From Haematobia irritans (Eukaryota; Arthropoda; Insecta; Diptera; Muscidae): a stretch of 64,000 bases of DNA. The stretch spans positions 99,625,132-99,689,131 of the forward strand of contig NC_134397.1 of the NCBI RefSeq assembly GCF_050003625.1. The letters are read 5' to 3'. Made by a program: the position numbers and the translations under genes. How positions within the stretch are numbered: position 1 is the first letter of the stretch; every line of letters begins with the position of its first letter. Shown piece by piece: positions 12,969 through 24,828 of this stretch. The notes beneath the pieces were generated by a model that saw nothing but the letters and a program-made list of their open reading frames with translations, searched no databases and was not told the DNA's origin.

Positions 12969-13455
12969 GATACTGCTGCATGTTTATGGGATCGATAACA
13001 CATTTACCGATTATTTAGTCATCAACGAATTGTCGTATCGATTGGACACATTGTAAGTTTCTTTACAAACACAGACATTCCGTCGGGAAAAACTTATATT
13101 CTGTAATGGGCTTTACAGACTATCAGTTATTCCGGACGGAATGTCGGTGTTTGTAAAGAATCTTACAGTGTGTCGGATCGATTCGACTTGTCGGCGATGA
13201 CTAAATAATCGGTAAATGTGTTATCGATCCCATAAACATGCAGCAGTATCGATTATGCCTTCGGACTTAACTTATAATGTGCACAATATATGGGATATGT
13301 TCGACACGAGCACTGTCGTCCGGTATAACTGATAATCTGTAAAGCGCATTTTGGGATACGTTCGACACGAGCACTGTCCTCCGGAATAACTGATAGTCTG
13401 CAAAGCGCATTATGGGATATGTTCGACACGAGCACTATCGTCCGGATTAACTGAT
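12969..13455. repeat. FB-A foldback repeat, left portion
   Basis: Inverted-repeat sequence: ctgctgcatgtttatgggat on the left returns as its complement near 13230-13250, with a centre near 13107. Related to 36601-36776 and 38065-38402. The segment ends where FB-B begins at 13456, and FB-A resumes at 36601, so the intervening 23 kb is inserted material. Contains several ATCGATA-type octamers. Confidence 0.8.
13291..13455 (+). repeat. 61-bp tandem repeats (2.7 copies) inside FB-A
   Basis: Units start at 13291, 13352 and 13413, each beginning tgggatatgttcgacacgag (second unit has one change). Period exactly 61 bp. The third unit is cut by the FB-B insertion at 13456. Confidence 0.93.
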
Positions 13456-15582
13456 CCCAATAAACACAAACGTTTGAAAAATGCTAAATTTCAACAATTT
13501 TTCAAACGTTTTTTCAAAGGATTAGGGTAATATTCAAGTTGAGAAATTGTTGAGAAAATCGCGTTCTCAACAAAAAACAGACATTACCCTCAACAGTGAA
13601 ATTCAACACATTAGCAATAATATCTCAAGTGTTATCCTCAAATTGAAATGCATCGCTACTCAATAATTTGTCAAACTATTTTCGATGCGAGTCAAATTCA
13701 AAATTAACATCGTTGCAAATACTTTTCAACCTAAATTTGTATGAATGATATCCCCACTTCAAATTGAAAGTCAAAACCAAAATTCTATGAATTTTGTATA
13801 ATTTATTCATTTTTTATCAAAATAAAATATATAATAATACACTACACTACATAATACACTACAATACCAATTGTTAAATAATAATCTTATTAAACATATC
13901 AACAAATAGGAACAAAAAAAAAAAACAAACAACAAAACTTTAAATATCTTAAACATTATTAGTAAACACGTTTGCATTGATAATTCGATTTCCTTCCTTT
14001 TGGTGTCATACAACAGCATTACAATTTATTAACATGCGGGCAATTTGAAATTAGGAACCGCGTGTTAGAATTGATTTCCAGCAGAAGGAATTCACAAAAT
14101 ATCCATTTTAAACTGATAATAGCATATGAATTAAACTGACGATATGATGCACATTTTCATCCAGAAGTTGCTGATTTCAACAATTTGTTGTTTTTAACCA
14201 TTTTAATTGGTTGCACTTGTAATGTTTCTGGAAAATTTTTCATGTCGATAAGCCACTCATTTTTCATTGGTCAGCTTCTTAATGTTTGCAAGAATGTAGA
14301 TTCCAAAGATTTTAGTTTTCTGCAAAGAGATTTAAATTTAGTGACTTCTCTAAAGTGTTGATTTAATTTTTCATATTGACGTACCAATTATTATAAACTA
14401 TTTGAAGCAGTTCCAGTTAATTGTCCACCATTTTTTCATCGGTCAGCGTTTAAATGTTTTCACGAACGTAGAATCCATAATTTTAGTTTTCTGCAAAGAG
14501 ATATACATTTAGTGACTTCCTTAAAGTTTTATTTCATTTAAATAAATAAATGAAATAAAACTTTAAGGAAGTCACTAAATGTATATCTCTTTGCAGAAAA
14601 CTAATATTATGGATTCTACGTTCTTGAAAACATTAAAAACTGACCGATGAAAAAATGGTGGACAATTAACTGGAACTGCTTCAAATAGTTTATAATAATT
14701 GGTACGTCAATATGAAAAATTAAATCAAAACTTTAGAGAAGTCACTAAATTTAAATCTTTGGATGCTACATTCTTGCAAACAATAAGAAGCTGACCAATG
14801 AAAAATGAGTGGGTTATCGACAAGAAAAAGTTTCCAGAAACATTACAAGTGCAACCAATTAAAATTGTTAAAAACAACAAATTGTTGAAAACAACAACTT
14901 CTGGATGAAAATGGACATCACATCGTCAGTTTAATTCATATGCTATTATCACTTTAAAATGGATATTTTGTGAATTCCTTCTGCTGGAAATCAATTCTAA
15001 CACGCGGTCCAGTACGTTCCTAATTTCAAATTGCCCGCATGTTAATAAATTTTAATGCTGTTTTATGACACCAAAAGGAAGGAAAACGAATTATCAATGC
15101 AAAAGTGTTTACTAATAATGTTTAAGATATTTAAAGTTTTGTTGTTTGTTTTTTTTTTCTTATTTGTTGATATGTTTAATAAGATTATTATTTATCAATT
15201 GGTATTGTATGTAGTGTATTATGTAGTGTAGTGTATTATTATATATTTTATTTTGATGAAAATGAATAAATTATACAAAATTCATAGAATTTTGGCTTTG
15301 ACTTTCAATTTGAAGTGGGGATATCATTCATACAAATTTAGGTTGAAAAGTATTTGCAACGATGTTAATTTTGAATTTGACTCGCATCGAAAATTGTTTG
15401 ACAAATTATTGAGTAGCGATGCATTTCAATTTGAGGATAACACCTGAGATATTATTGCTAATGTGTTGAATTTCACTGTTGAGGGTAATGTCTGTTTTTT
15501 GTTGAGAACGCGATTTTCTCAACAATTTCTCAACTTGAATATTACCCTAATCCTTTGAAAAAACGCTCATCTTGTGTTTATT
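13456..15582. mobile_element. FB-B foldback element copy 1 (arms of about 1.08 kb)
   Basis: A near-perfect giant palindrome. The left arm starts CCCAATAAACACAAACG and the arms meet at 14540/14547 around a 6-nt AT loop (ttaaagttttatttcattta / its complement). The right arm ends tgtgtttatt at 15582 and lacks about 40 bp of the outermost part. The arms keep the same small antisense ORFs as a result of symmetry; I do not consider them genes. No transposase is visible, so it is non-autonomous or of a foldback type. Two more copies are at 15583-36600 and 62921 onward. Confidence 0.92.
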
Positions 15583-16683
15583 CCCAATAAACACAGGATG
15601 GGCGTTTTTCAAATACAACACCTTTTCAGTTTGAGGATAAATATCATTTTCAACATAAATTCAACTTGACTTGAAACAAGTCATCTTCAATACATTTTCA
15701 AATTGTTTGCGGATCACTTCCAAACCGCCAAAATATTGACGAAAACTTTGAAAATGTGTTGAAGATAATTGGAGAAAACTTTGACAAAACACTACCATGA
15801 AATGCAACGAAAAAACCACATGGTTTTCAATACTACTTTGTGCAACGAAGTTCGTGGAAGAAATAAAAAAATGTGGAAATTTTTTGATAATCAATAATCA
15901 ACTGAAATTTCTTAAAATATTTTATAATAATTGGTAAGTAAAAATAAAACACGAAATGAAAACTTTAAGGAAGTCACTAAACTCAAATCTCTTTGCAGAC
16001 AACTAAAATCTTTGGATGCTGCTGCTTGGAAAAATTAAGAGGCTGGTTATGCTTTCCCATACCAACTGGATGATAAATCACATCGATAGTTTAATTTACA
16101 TCGCATCATCGGTTCAATTTGTTATTTTGTGAATTCATATTGCTAGAAATTTATTCTAACTCTCTGGCCAGCACGTTAGTTGCAAATTGCCGGAATTTTA
16201 ATGAATTTTATAACCATTTTGCGACACCAACGATCTTGAGGAAATCGAATTTTGTGGGTCAGTTGGAAGAAATACAAAAATACGAAATATTTTGGACAAT
16301 AGACTGGAATTAATCCTATATATAACTATAATTGGTAAGTCAAAATAAAAAGTGAAATGAAAACTTAATGGAAATCACTAAACTCGATTGTTTGCAGAAA
16401 ACTAAAATCATTGGATGCTATATTCTTGGAAGATGTTGGCCGATGAAAAACCGATGAAGGGAACAACAAAGAAAAGTTTTCAGAAAACTTACAAGGTGCA
16501 ACCAATTAAAACAAAGTGCAACAATTCCTATATCAAGAACTTCTGGATGAAAATGTGCATTACATCAATTTACATCCCGTCATCAGTTTGATATTTTGTG
16601 ATTTCCTCTTGCTGGAATCTATTCTAACACACAAGCCAGAAAGTTCCTCGATAGTAATTATTTCAAATTGCCAGGATATTAAT

Positions 16684-18727
16684 TGTTACGAGCTCCCTAT
16701 AATGGCACTAAGGTGGCTTCCGGTAGCTCACGCCATTATATCCCAGTTGGTCCCAACCCACCAACCTTAGCCCAGAGGGACGAACAATAATAGTAACATG
16801 AAAAATTCAAATTGACAAAAAAAAACGATCACTACACAAAACACACTATCTGACGGTGGGAGCTTGATCTCCTGCTCCCACACTTTGCCCGCCCTTCCAT
16901 GGTCCTTGTTATCCTATGAAACCTTACTTTTGCAAGGACCCCGTATTCCACACACTCACCTCACAAGCCTATACCACTCAGATCACCTCCTCCTTTTATA
17001 AAAAAAATTAACACATCATTCTTTAAGTTTCAGTGCAAGATACAATATTCACATTTATTGACAAAAAAAAACGTATTTCTAACAATGAATATTCGGATCT
17101 TAATTTTTAATTTACAAATACTAAACGAAACAAAAGACACAATTAAGTAACTAATACCAGTTTTATATATTTTAACTTATAGGTGAGCCATTGGCTCAGA
17201 TCTACCCTTAAATTTCCAGACGCCTAGACGTTTGTAATGACCAAAAGTACGGCCAAAAAAAACTAAATTCTACACCTAAATAAAAGAGCTCTCTTAGTTA
17301 GATATGAGGATCACTAAATTCTAGATCCTACAAAAAAAATTATTATCCTGTCTAGATGCCCTCAAGTAAATCCTCCGCTCACAAAATGCAAAAATTAGCT
17401 GGTATTAAAAACCTTTACAAAAAAAAAAGAAACAATAATGAACTGATATTTACACTATCACAAAACGGCACAACATAAACCTTACGCTAATTTTAGAAAT
17501 ATAATTCTTTTAAATATTTAAGTAGAAGAATATCGTTTTATGTTTACTTTACAGCACAAATAAATTTGGCTTTCTTTCCGGTGTTTTAATCTAACTCTTC
17601 TTTTGTTTGTAGTATAATAATGGACGATTTTTATTCCTTTTCAGGTTATGACCACAAAATCAAAGTGACCGCTTAGTCCCCTAATGGCGCCGGCTTGGCG
17701 ATTGGCTCAATCTTGTATCAAGTAAGTATATACTGTCACTTTACCTTGATTCCGGATACTAATATTAGAAAATTCGTCCAATTTACACTTGAAGTGTAAA
17801 GGAGCCAACAGGAGATTTTCTTTGCCAGGATGGACGGACACCACAAATTGGCTTTCCCAGATCTAATTAAATGGACGAATTCTTCGTGGTCACTCAAATA
17901 TATATTTACCAGCTCCAGCAAAAATTACAGCTGACCACCGAGTTTTAAATCCACCGCGGAGGCCAGCAAAGATGTTCCTTTTTTGTATTTTGGCGTACTA
18001 AATGCAAATAAAACAAGCAAAACCAACACAATACATTAGCATGCAATTCTACTTTCTACAACATCTAATTTACACTCACATATGTAATCTACGCCAAGCT
18101 CCAGAAGAACAAATAAAATTAAATTGTACGTTGAATTCCGTTTCAAATATCGTATTCAACTTTCACTCTTTTCTTTTTTTTTGATTTTTGTATGGCCGTT
18201 TTATTTTTGTATTGTTAAGTCAATAACGTTAACGACAAATAGCAGCACACACTATCAACACAATACCGGTTGTGATTTAGGGACACGGTCACTGGACAAA
18301 AGTTGCGGCACTAATGCATGACCACCTATGCCGTCCGGCTACTTTATAGGGTCGAAACCGACGCTCTAGGTTTTCCCACGAATTTTCGGCGTCTCAATCA
18401 TACATATTTACTAATTTATATACATTATTTTACACCAACAATTTCCCTGTTGGTCAACCATTTTCCCTTTTCTCAGTGTTGCTCACCCATAAAGAAATGC
18501 AGCCATTTCACAGGGTTGTAGCCAATGATACAACTCTTTAACTTGGCACCACTTTTGAATAACCCTGACGACCGAATATCCATCACGTCCCCATTTAATT
18601 TCCTGTTTGACCGAACACCCACCACAACCCGAAAGAATTTTATAAAAATATAATTATCCCGTGGAACACACGGCTTCCACGGTCAACTTTTGCCCGATCT
18701 GCGCCCAGCTATATATGGCACGCAACA
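16684..18727 (-). repeat. LTR-C 3' LTR
   Basis: 2044 bp, matching 33976-36045 throughout. Differences are mainly poly-T length near 18175 and a gap of about 17 bp near 17780, where the other LTR has extra sequence after ttccaatt. No reading frame stands out as functional. Confidence 0.93.
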
Positions 18728-21158
18728 AAACTTCGGGCTTTCATAGCCCAAATTGAAAGAACGATGTGCGGGCCACGACACTTAGTATCCTCCTGATTAT
18801 ATCCACGGACCACCTATACCACGTGTAACACACCTAAGCGTTCCTAAGTATATATTGTTCCCTCCAAGTCGAATCTATTTGGAAGAAGAGCTGTGTATAC
18901 CCATGAGGCGTATTTCAACCCATCTGATCGTATCAGTGGTAGGTATCACTGGGCATGCTGCCCCTACGTACCTCAGTCATCCCTCGACTGTAATTCAAAA
19001 GGTAGCCCCTAAATTAATAACTTCCTATATCACAATCGATTATACCTCTATTATCATATTCTCAGGCCTGTAACCACATTGGAATGATATCTCCACTTGA
19101 AAATCATGACCACACCGACGCTGCACATAACCTGTCATTCTGGATCATCGCAACCACAACGAATTGTGTCATGTAAGGTATGTTCCCATAAAAGCCTATT
19201 TTGTAGTGTTTATAATCTATTTTCAAATAAATCATCGTTGACCTGACAGTATGTATACCTTCCAAATGTCCCACTTCCACATTTCGGACTTTCCCGGGTT
19301 TGCACTTCACAATACAATACTGTTGATTCATATGTGCTACTATGATTCCGATATTTCATGATTATTCGGATTACATGTATGAATTTATTTACGCCACTCA
19401 ACAATTCGATACCTGCCTCAAGCTTAAGCCAGCCATGCAGTCAAAAATAAGAACAGAATGAGCAACTACTAGTGACGTGTTCCCTACTAAGTATCACCCG
19501 TGTGTATATATTTATAAGTTACGACCACGGCAGTTCCAATTCAATGAAACCAAAATGTCATTCGCCATGCTGAAACCTCAATTGTTAGTCAGATTGACTT
19601 AAATGTCCCTATTATAGCCCATTCACCTTTTGCTCGCAACATACTAATAACTATTTGCAGTCAGCGTTGCCACAAATGAACCTTATTTTGGACCAACTCT
19701 TTTTTCCAAATCAGACCCAAAATTTCCTCCACCGAATCAAATTTCCAATCTCAAAGAAAAAATACCTTAAAACGTATTTTAATATTGTACATAGTGCCTT
19801 GTTAAAAAAAAGATAAGGTAAACCAGAAAAGACTGACATGATTTAGCTGTTGACATAGTAGTTAAAAACTCGACTTTTCCACGTTTTTAATTTTTTTGAA
19901 AATAGACTTTTTGGAAAGATCGAAATTTTCACGCCAATTTTATTTGACATCAACAGTCGAAATTCAATCTTACAAAAAGTTGATTTAAATTTCCGACTTG
20001 GAGGAAGTTAAAGACCACAACAGTCACGCTTTTGCCTTTGCCCCATGAAGGTGGCATCTTCAGAGAAAATTTTTCAACCAATTTGCTGTGCGGAAAATGT
20101 GGTCCATATCAGTCTATATTCTAATATAGCCCTATCCTAATCTTCCTTTTCTGTAGTTCCGAGTATTGGGGTTAAACTTGTCCAAAAAATATAAAACCAA
20201 GACCCACAACTCTAAATCCTCATTAGATTTTCTGTGACTGAAATGGTATCTTCAAAAAAAACTTTCACGATTTTGTTCTTGCCCTTGTTGACTACAAAAC
20301 AAATGACTTCATGTTTCCAAAAAAAAAAACATTTTAAAATAAAGTGTCAAAATATATAATTTTCAACGCTGCTTAGTTTTATACTTTAAGATGCAAAACG
20401 TCAATATTCCTACGACTTCATTAATTTTGACGATTTCTCTTTTTGATATAACGAAGCTGAGTTGATTTCAATAAAAACAATGAAATCCTCTTTCATGTTA
20501 AGATCATTTCTATAAAGGCAAAACGACTTCATTGAAATGTTCATCGACAAGGAAAATACTCTATGTCAGAGAATTTGAGTCTTCTCTGCTGAGCAAAATT
20601 AGCATTAGTATTTAAGGACATGGACTATTGGGAATTATCACTACAATATTCTTTCCAGGGCATTAATACTACTGAATGTGTGATACCGTTTTTAAATTCT
20701 AACCAAATTTACAAAATTGAACAAAACTACAAAAATAGACCGAATTCCGTTTGATACGACTATCGGAACAAAATTGAGTATTAGAAATCTTTTTGGCCAA
20801 TTATTTCTCCCTCTATATCGGTCTGTTGCGGCAAATTCATTTCACGTTAATGCTTTCTCACACTACACCAAACTCAATCCCCTAACTTCTTAACGCTTTC
20901 AAATCCATAGATGGAAACATTTTTACCCAGGTCGATTATGACGCGCTATGACTGCACAAAAAAGAACTTCCTCTAGCTTCACATCTAACCGTACACCAAA
21001 GTTTGCACATATCATACCCTTCGTGTCTTGTTTTCGTTTTCTTTTTTCATTTATTACTTCATTTCCTATTGATCAGAACCATAAAAAGTTCATATTTCTT
21101 AGACGTTATTACATCTACCAATGTATTGGAGAATATTTTGTTTTCTTATCCCTATCAT
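18728..21158 (-). other. LTR-C 3' internal region, no recognised gene
   Basis: Lies between the integrase end and the 3' LTR, where some elements carry env. I looked for a signal peptide plus membrane-anchor ORF on the minus strand and found only short unrelated ORFs (under 90 residues). No repeat with recognised ends. Confidence 0.4.
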
Positions 21159-21508
21159 CATAGACCAATTAAGTTATAAATGAATTCGCAGCGCTCTAGC
21201 TTGTCTGCACACCGTAGAGGACTCTTTTTTTGCTCTGCCATTGAGTGATTTTTTTAATTTGACTTTATTTTTGTTTTCTTTCCTTTGTTCTCTTGATAAA
21301 ATACATAATATTGTACAAGCTTATAAAATTCCATCTATCCACACTTTTTCTTTTGTAATACAATTTGACTGATTTGTGCGGTAATTTTCATTTTCCAAAA
21401 AGTAATTGAGTCACTTGCCTGCGCCATTGAGTGGAGTGACTGCGCTCTGCAAATAAACAAAACTACGGTGAATTCACATGATATTTCTATACATTTCCTT
21501 AGTCCATG
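21159..21508. mobile_element. MITE-P copy 1 (CATAGACC termini, 7-bp duplication CTATCAT)
   Basis: 350 bp. Ends CATAGACCAA and, reverse-complemented, CATGGACTAA, flanked by perfect 7-bp repeats CTATCAT at 21152-21158 and 21509-21515. Related, in opposite orientation, to 36777-38064; both share a GAATTCAC stretch inside each end and the phrase gtgactcaatt. No ORF. A 7-bp duplication with CA ends suggests the P superfamily (as in 1360/Hoppel), which is inference. Confidence 0.88.
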
Positions 21509-21515
21509 CTATCAT

Positions 21516-22279
21516 CGTGTTTCATTAAAAAAAAACATTCAGCATATTTATTTTTCTACCTATGAATATAGCTCCGAATGTTGAATTGTCCTCATTCACT
21601 TGGAAGTTCCAAATATATATTAGTATACCCTCCGTGGGATAAACGTCACTGGTCCAGCTAATATTTTCTTGTGTTCCCTTTTTTCTCTTGCTTACTTTCA
21701 CCGTTGCCAATGAGTTGCCTCCACTACCAGGGTTTTGCTTTTGACACACGTTGACACCTAAGCGACATCATAACGATTCCCCGACGCACACCAGTATCCT
21801 TCCTGACCGTTGAAAACCTTCATCTTCAACTTTCTAGATAAGAACACACAGAAATATATGGATTTATTTTTCCTGGCTGCAGGCTGATCTTTTCTTTCGC
21901 CAAAATAATTGTTCTGTTAGTGATGTGGATTCATGACTACTCGATTACCCATTTGTAATTATTCTCACAAACTAAGGACAGTTCCTTGTTCCATTGGTCA
22001 GGTGTCGCTAAAGTCGTTCTGTAAATCTATCTAAGGTGCTGTTCTTGTTCCTTTGTTCGTGTTAAATTATAACTCTGTACCCCATAATATACCTTCGCGT
22101 AAATGTGATGTCCGTGAATCTCTATTCAGAATTCCCAAAAAAAATGTTTAGCGGTTTTTCGTTTCCATTTCCGTCTTCTTGATAGAATTGTATACCCTCT
22201 ACAGACCTCAGCTTTATCTTCATTGCTGAAGGTGACGTCGTCCGCTGTGTTTGAACAACACTTGAACCCACCCCACAAT
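21516..22279. other. LTR-C 3' internal region continued, nothing recognised
   Basis: No supported gene, RNA or repeat between MITE-P copy 1 and the hAT-type MITE. Short ORFs only. Confidence 0.4.
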
Positions 22280-22710
22280 CAGAGAATGAAACCGACCCAT
22301 TTTTGTCGGCGGCAGCTGACACTAAAGTTTAACGGCTAAGTCGATATAAATTTGTCCATTCGGCGGAGCACAATCATCCATTATAAAATCAATTTAAAGT
22401 TATTCGAATGGTAATGAGATTAGTTGTACAACCAATCTTACAATCAAATCTACATTCAGTTAAAATCTTCTAAGCTAAATATTGGCAAAAATGTTATAGC
22501 AGTTTGAAATTGATTGATTGTGGATGGAAGGTTCAACATTTTGGCAAAAATACTACAATTGTTATTATATTTTCCTGATTTAAATCGATATTTTTGATTA
22601 ATTGGCGGCTTAATTTGAGTCAAGATGAGTCGACATCTTCGGCGTCGGCTGGCAAAACATGGTCGGCGGCGAGTGAAATCAGCGGCGCGACTCGGCGGCT
22701 TCATTCTCTG
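22280..22710. mobile_element. hAT-type MITE (CAGAGAATGAA termini, 8-bp duplication)
   Basis: 431 bp with terminal inverted repeats CAGAGAATGAAACCG and CAGAGAATGAAGCCG. Flanks cccacaat (22272-22279) and cctacgat (22711-22718) match at 6 of 8 positions, the duplication length of hAT elements. CAGAGAA is also the start of hobo and Hermes ends (established knowledge). Inside, the ends are rich in cggcgg/ccgacg stretches. No transposase. Confidence 0.78.
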
Positions 22711-22757
22711 CCTACGATCCTAATGCTATCAATTACCGACCGGTTTACGATTGTCAT

Positions 22758-23023
22758 CACACACGAAAAAAAAATTTTTTTTTTCAACCACAAAATTAAT
22801 TGATCCAATTAATTTTTAATTGAAATGTCTTCACAGAAATGATAGTATCCATTAAAAAGTTAATTGATCCAATTAAAAAATTAATTGATACTATTATTTT
22901 TGTGATTGATTTTTGTTTCAATTAAAAAATTTGTTGTATCAATTAAATTTTTAATTGAATATTTTTTTAAAACTCAATTAAAATTTTAATTGGAAAATTT
23001 TTCGTGAAATTTTTTTGTGTGCA
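22758..23023. mobile_element. AT-rich palindromic MITE (AATTAATTG-rich)
   Basis: Ends resemble CACACGAAAAAAAAATTTT and, complemented, GCACACAAAAAAATTTCACG. Inside are many phased aattaattg/caattaatt words in both orientations, so the whole element can fold on itself. A shorter relative may be at 23352-23400 (acacagaaag...aaattttttt). Superfamily unknown. Confidence 0.6.
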
Positions 23024-24104
23024 CCTGATTGGCATTTCTATCATTTCGCCCAATTCAACCTCCATGGTTTCTCTACGTTGAACATCAAAAATAATAAATT
23101 AGGTGTACAAATATCTATATGGGTGCGATTATCTTTCCGCTTACTTTTTGCCAAATTATGGATAAAATAAATTAAGGAATTGATCGCAAATAATCTCTTA
23201 TCCCCAAATAAATTAATATAAAAAATTAACTCTGAAAACAAGCTGGTTTTCAGCCTGACAACCGAATGTGATATTCAGATTTTCAATTCAATTCAAACTT
23301 CATTAATCACTTAGGGCCCCTTTTTGGAGCACATATTTAGAAATACAAGATTTACACAGAAAGAAAAAATCATGAAATTTTTTTTTTTCAATCACAACAT
23401 TTAATACCATCTATTAGTATTATTATTATTGTTTATTGTTATTATGCTATTATTATTGTTAATATAGTTTTTGACTTCGAAGACAAATAAATATTTTTTT
23501 TTTGTATCCCGCAAATGGCGTTCGATTTCAAAGGTCCCTTGTGAATGACGCATCGGCGGTTATTGAAGTGGGGGATTACCGTATCCCCTCTAGTTGAATT
23601 CGCTTTTCCACTTTCCCCGTCTTTGAATTTCCGATTTCAATTTTCGACATTATTCCTTCACGTGAATACATGAGATATCCCATCATAGCCAGACAACATA
23701 CTTGTAACGAAATCCCGGATCGTTTTTTTTCATCGGGAACTTCTCCCAACGTGGGGAACTCCCACACCCTGATATACCTCTAGCAGGGCTTCAGTCCACA
23801 GAGTTTCGTCCTGTCATATATTAAGCTAACTTTGCCACACTTCGCTGAAATATTTATATCAAGACATGTCCTAGGGGACTAACGCACCCTGTCGCGGTTC
23901 ATAGCAACATTCGCTTCATTCCAAAAGGGAGTGCCCTGATGACGGTTTCATGTCCTGAACCATGTGTAGCCTATATCAAACCAGCTTCAAATGTGGTAAA
24001 TTACTTTGTATATTGACAGGCGATCTCTATGCGATTGGACGCCTAAGACCTAATCATATTGCACATAAATCTCATTCCATATCACTCTATCATTACCCTG
24101 TTTT
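23024..24104 (-). other. LTR-C region after the integrase stop, nothing recognised
   Basis: No clear ORF on either strand; the longest minus-strand frame is about 60 residues without family features. A TTA/TAT-rich simple stretch is at 23415-23470. Confidence 0.4.
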
Positions 24105-24368
24105 TCAAGCCTTAATATCCTTTGCATGGTACCGACCTAATGGTTTGCCCTGAAGTGTCTCTAATTCGTACATGTTATTGCCAACTGGTTGCACTACTCT
24201 GCATTTCAAAAATTTTCTGCAAAATTTGGCATTTATATTCCGTTTGAAGTCAGATAGGACGTGGTTTCTCCGAAATACTTCCTGACCCGGTACGAATTTC
24301 ACTATCCTTGCCCTCTGATTATACGTTCTGGCGCTATTCTCGTGTGCTTTGTGTAAATTGCACCTCAT
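24105..24368 (-). CDS. LTR-C integrase C-terminal domain (separate frame)
   Basis: About 85 residues ending LGRYHAKDIKA, with the SH3-like segment IVKFVPGQEVFRRN typical of integrase C-terminal domains, which bind DNA. It overlaps the upstream integrase-core frame by 35 nt, so one frame change separates them; in an active element it would be the same polyprotein. Homologous to LTR-B 7923-8313. Confidence 0.8.
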   Translation of the reverse strand: MRCNLHKAHENSARTYNQRARIVKFVPGQEVFRRNHVLSDFKRNINAKFCRKFLKCRVVQPVGNNMYELETLQGKPLGRYHAKDIKA

Positions 24369-24801
24369 GGATCAATGGAGCAAGTTTGTAGTCAGTCCCA
24401 CTAGTGAACATGTTGTAGCCAAAAAGAGCAAAAAATGGGTTCACGCCGATGGCTGAATGTACGGCCGTCCTCAGAGCACATTCTATCTCCGTCAGGTATA
24501 AATCCCAGTCACGGTGATCATTCTCAACGTAAGTGCGTATAGCGGCCAAAACGGATTGATTAACCCTTTCCGAGGCGTTTGATTGCGGCGCATAAAAAGC
24601 TGCTTTAATATGATTTATTCGGTATGTCTCCATTAATGCTTCAAAGGCTTTTGCCACAAATTGTTTGCCATTGTCACTATGTATAGTTTCTGGCACTCCG
24701 AATTTATGAAAAATCTCGTGCACCAAGAACTGAATGACATTCTGGGTTGTGGCTTCTCTCATAGCGTGTAGAAATGTGAATTTAGTGAAATGATCTACCA
24801 C
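24334..24801 (-). CDS. LTR-C integrase catalytic core fragment
   Basis: 155 residues of retroviral-type integrase core (joins element DNA to the chromosome). Visible: VDHFTKFTFLHAM, then the second catalytic Asp in HSDNGKQF, then the catalytic Glu in SNASERVNQS, with spacing of about 35 residues. The first Asp (YIDFLGKY) is in the preceding frame, which ends at 24829, so a frameshift lies between 24801 and 24829. Confidence 0.88.
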   Translation of the reverse strand: MVDHFTKFTFLHAMREATTQNVIQFLVHEIFHKFGVPETIHSDNGKQFVAKAFEALMETYRINHIKAAFYAPQSNASERVNQSVLAAIRTYVENDHRDWDLYLTEIECALRTAVHSAIGVNPFFALFGYNMFTSGTDYKLAPLIHEVQFTQSTRE

Positions 24802-24828
24802 TATAAAGATATAGGCATTTGCTTTCTT

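Noticed and set aside
12969..13455. CRISPR-like array from the 61-bp repeats
   Set aside because: Units are contiguous with no spacers, in a eukaryotic transposon context.
15253..15447. 64-residue ORF that recurs at 63090-63284
   Set aside because: Lies in the FB-B arms and is copied with them; no recognised domain, and no evidence of selection on the protein.
18318..18521. 67-residue ORF present identically at 35636-35839
   Set aside because: Conserved only because both lie in the two LTRs of LTR-C; no domain, and identity reflects recent LTR copying.
19104..19404. Possible env remnant in the LTR-C 3' region
   Set aside because: Short ORFs without signal peptide, cleavage site or membrane anchor; not supportable as an envelope gene.
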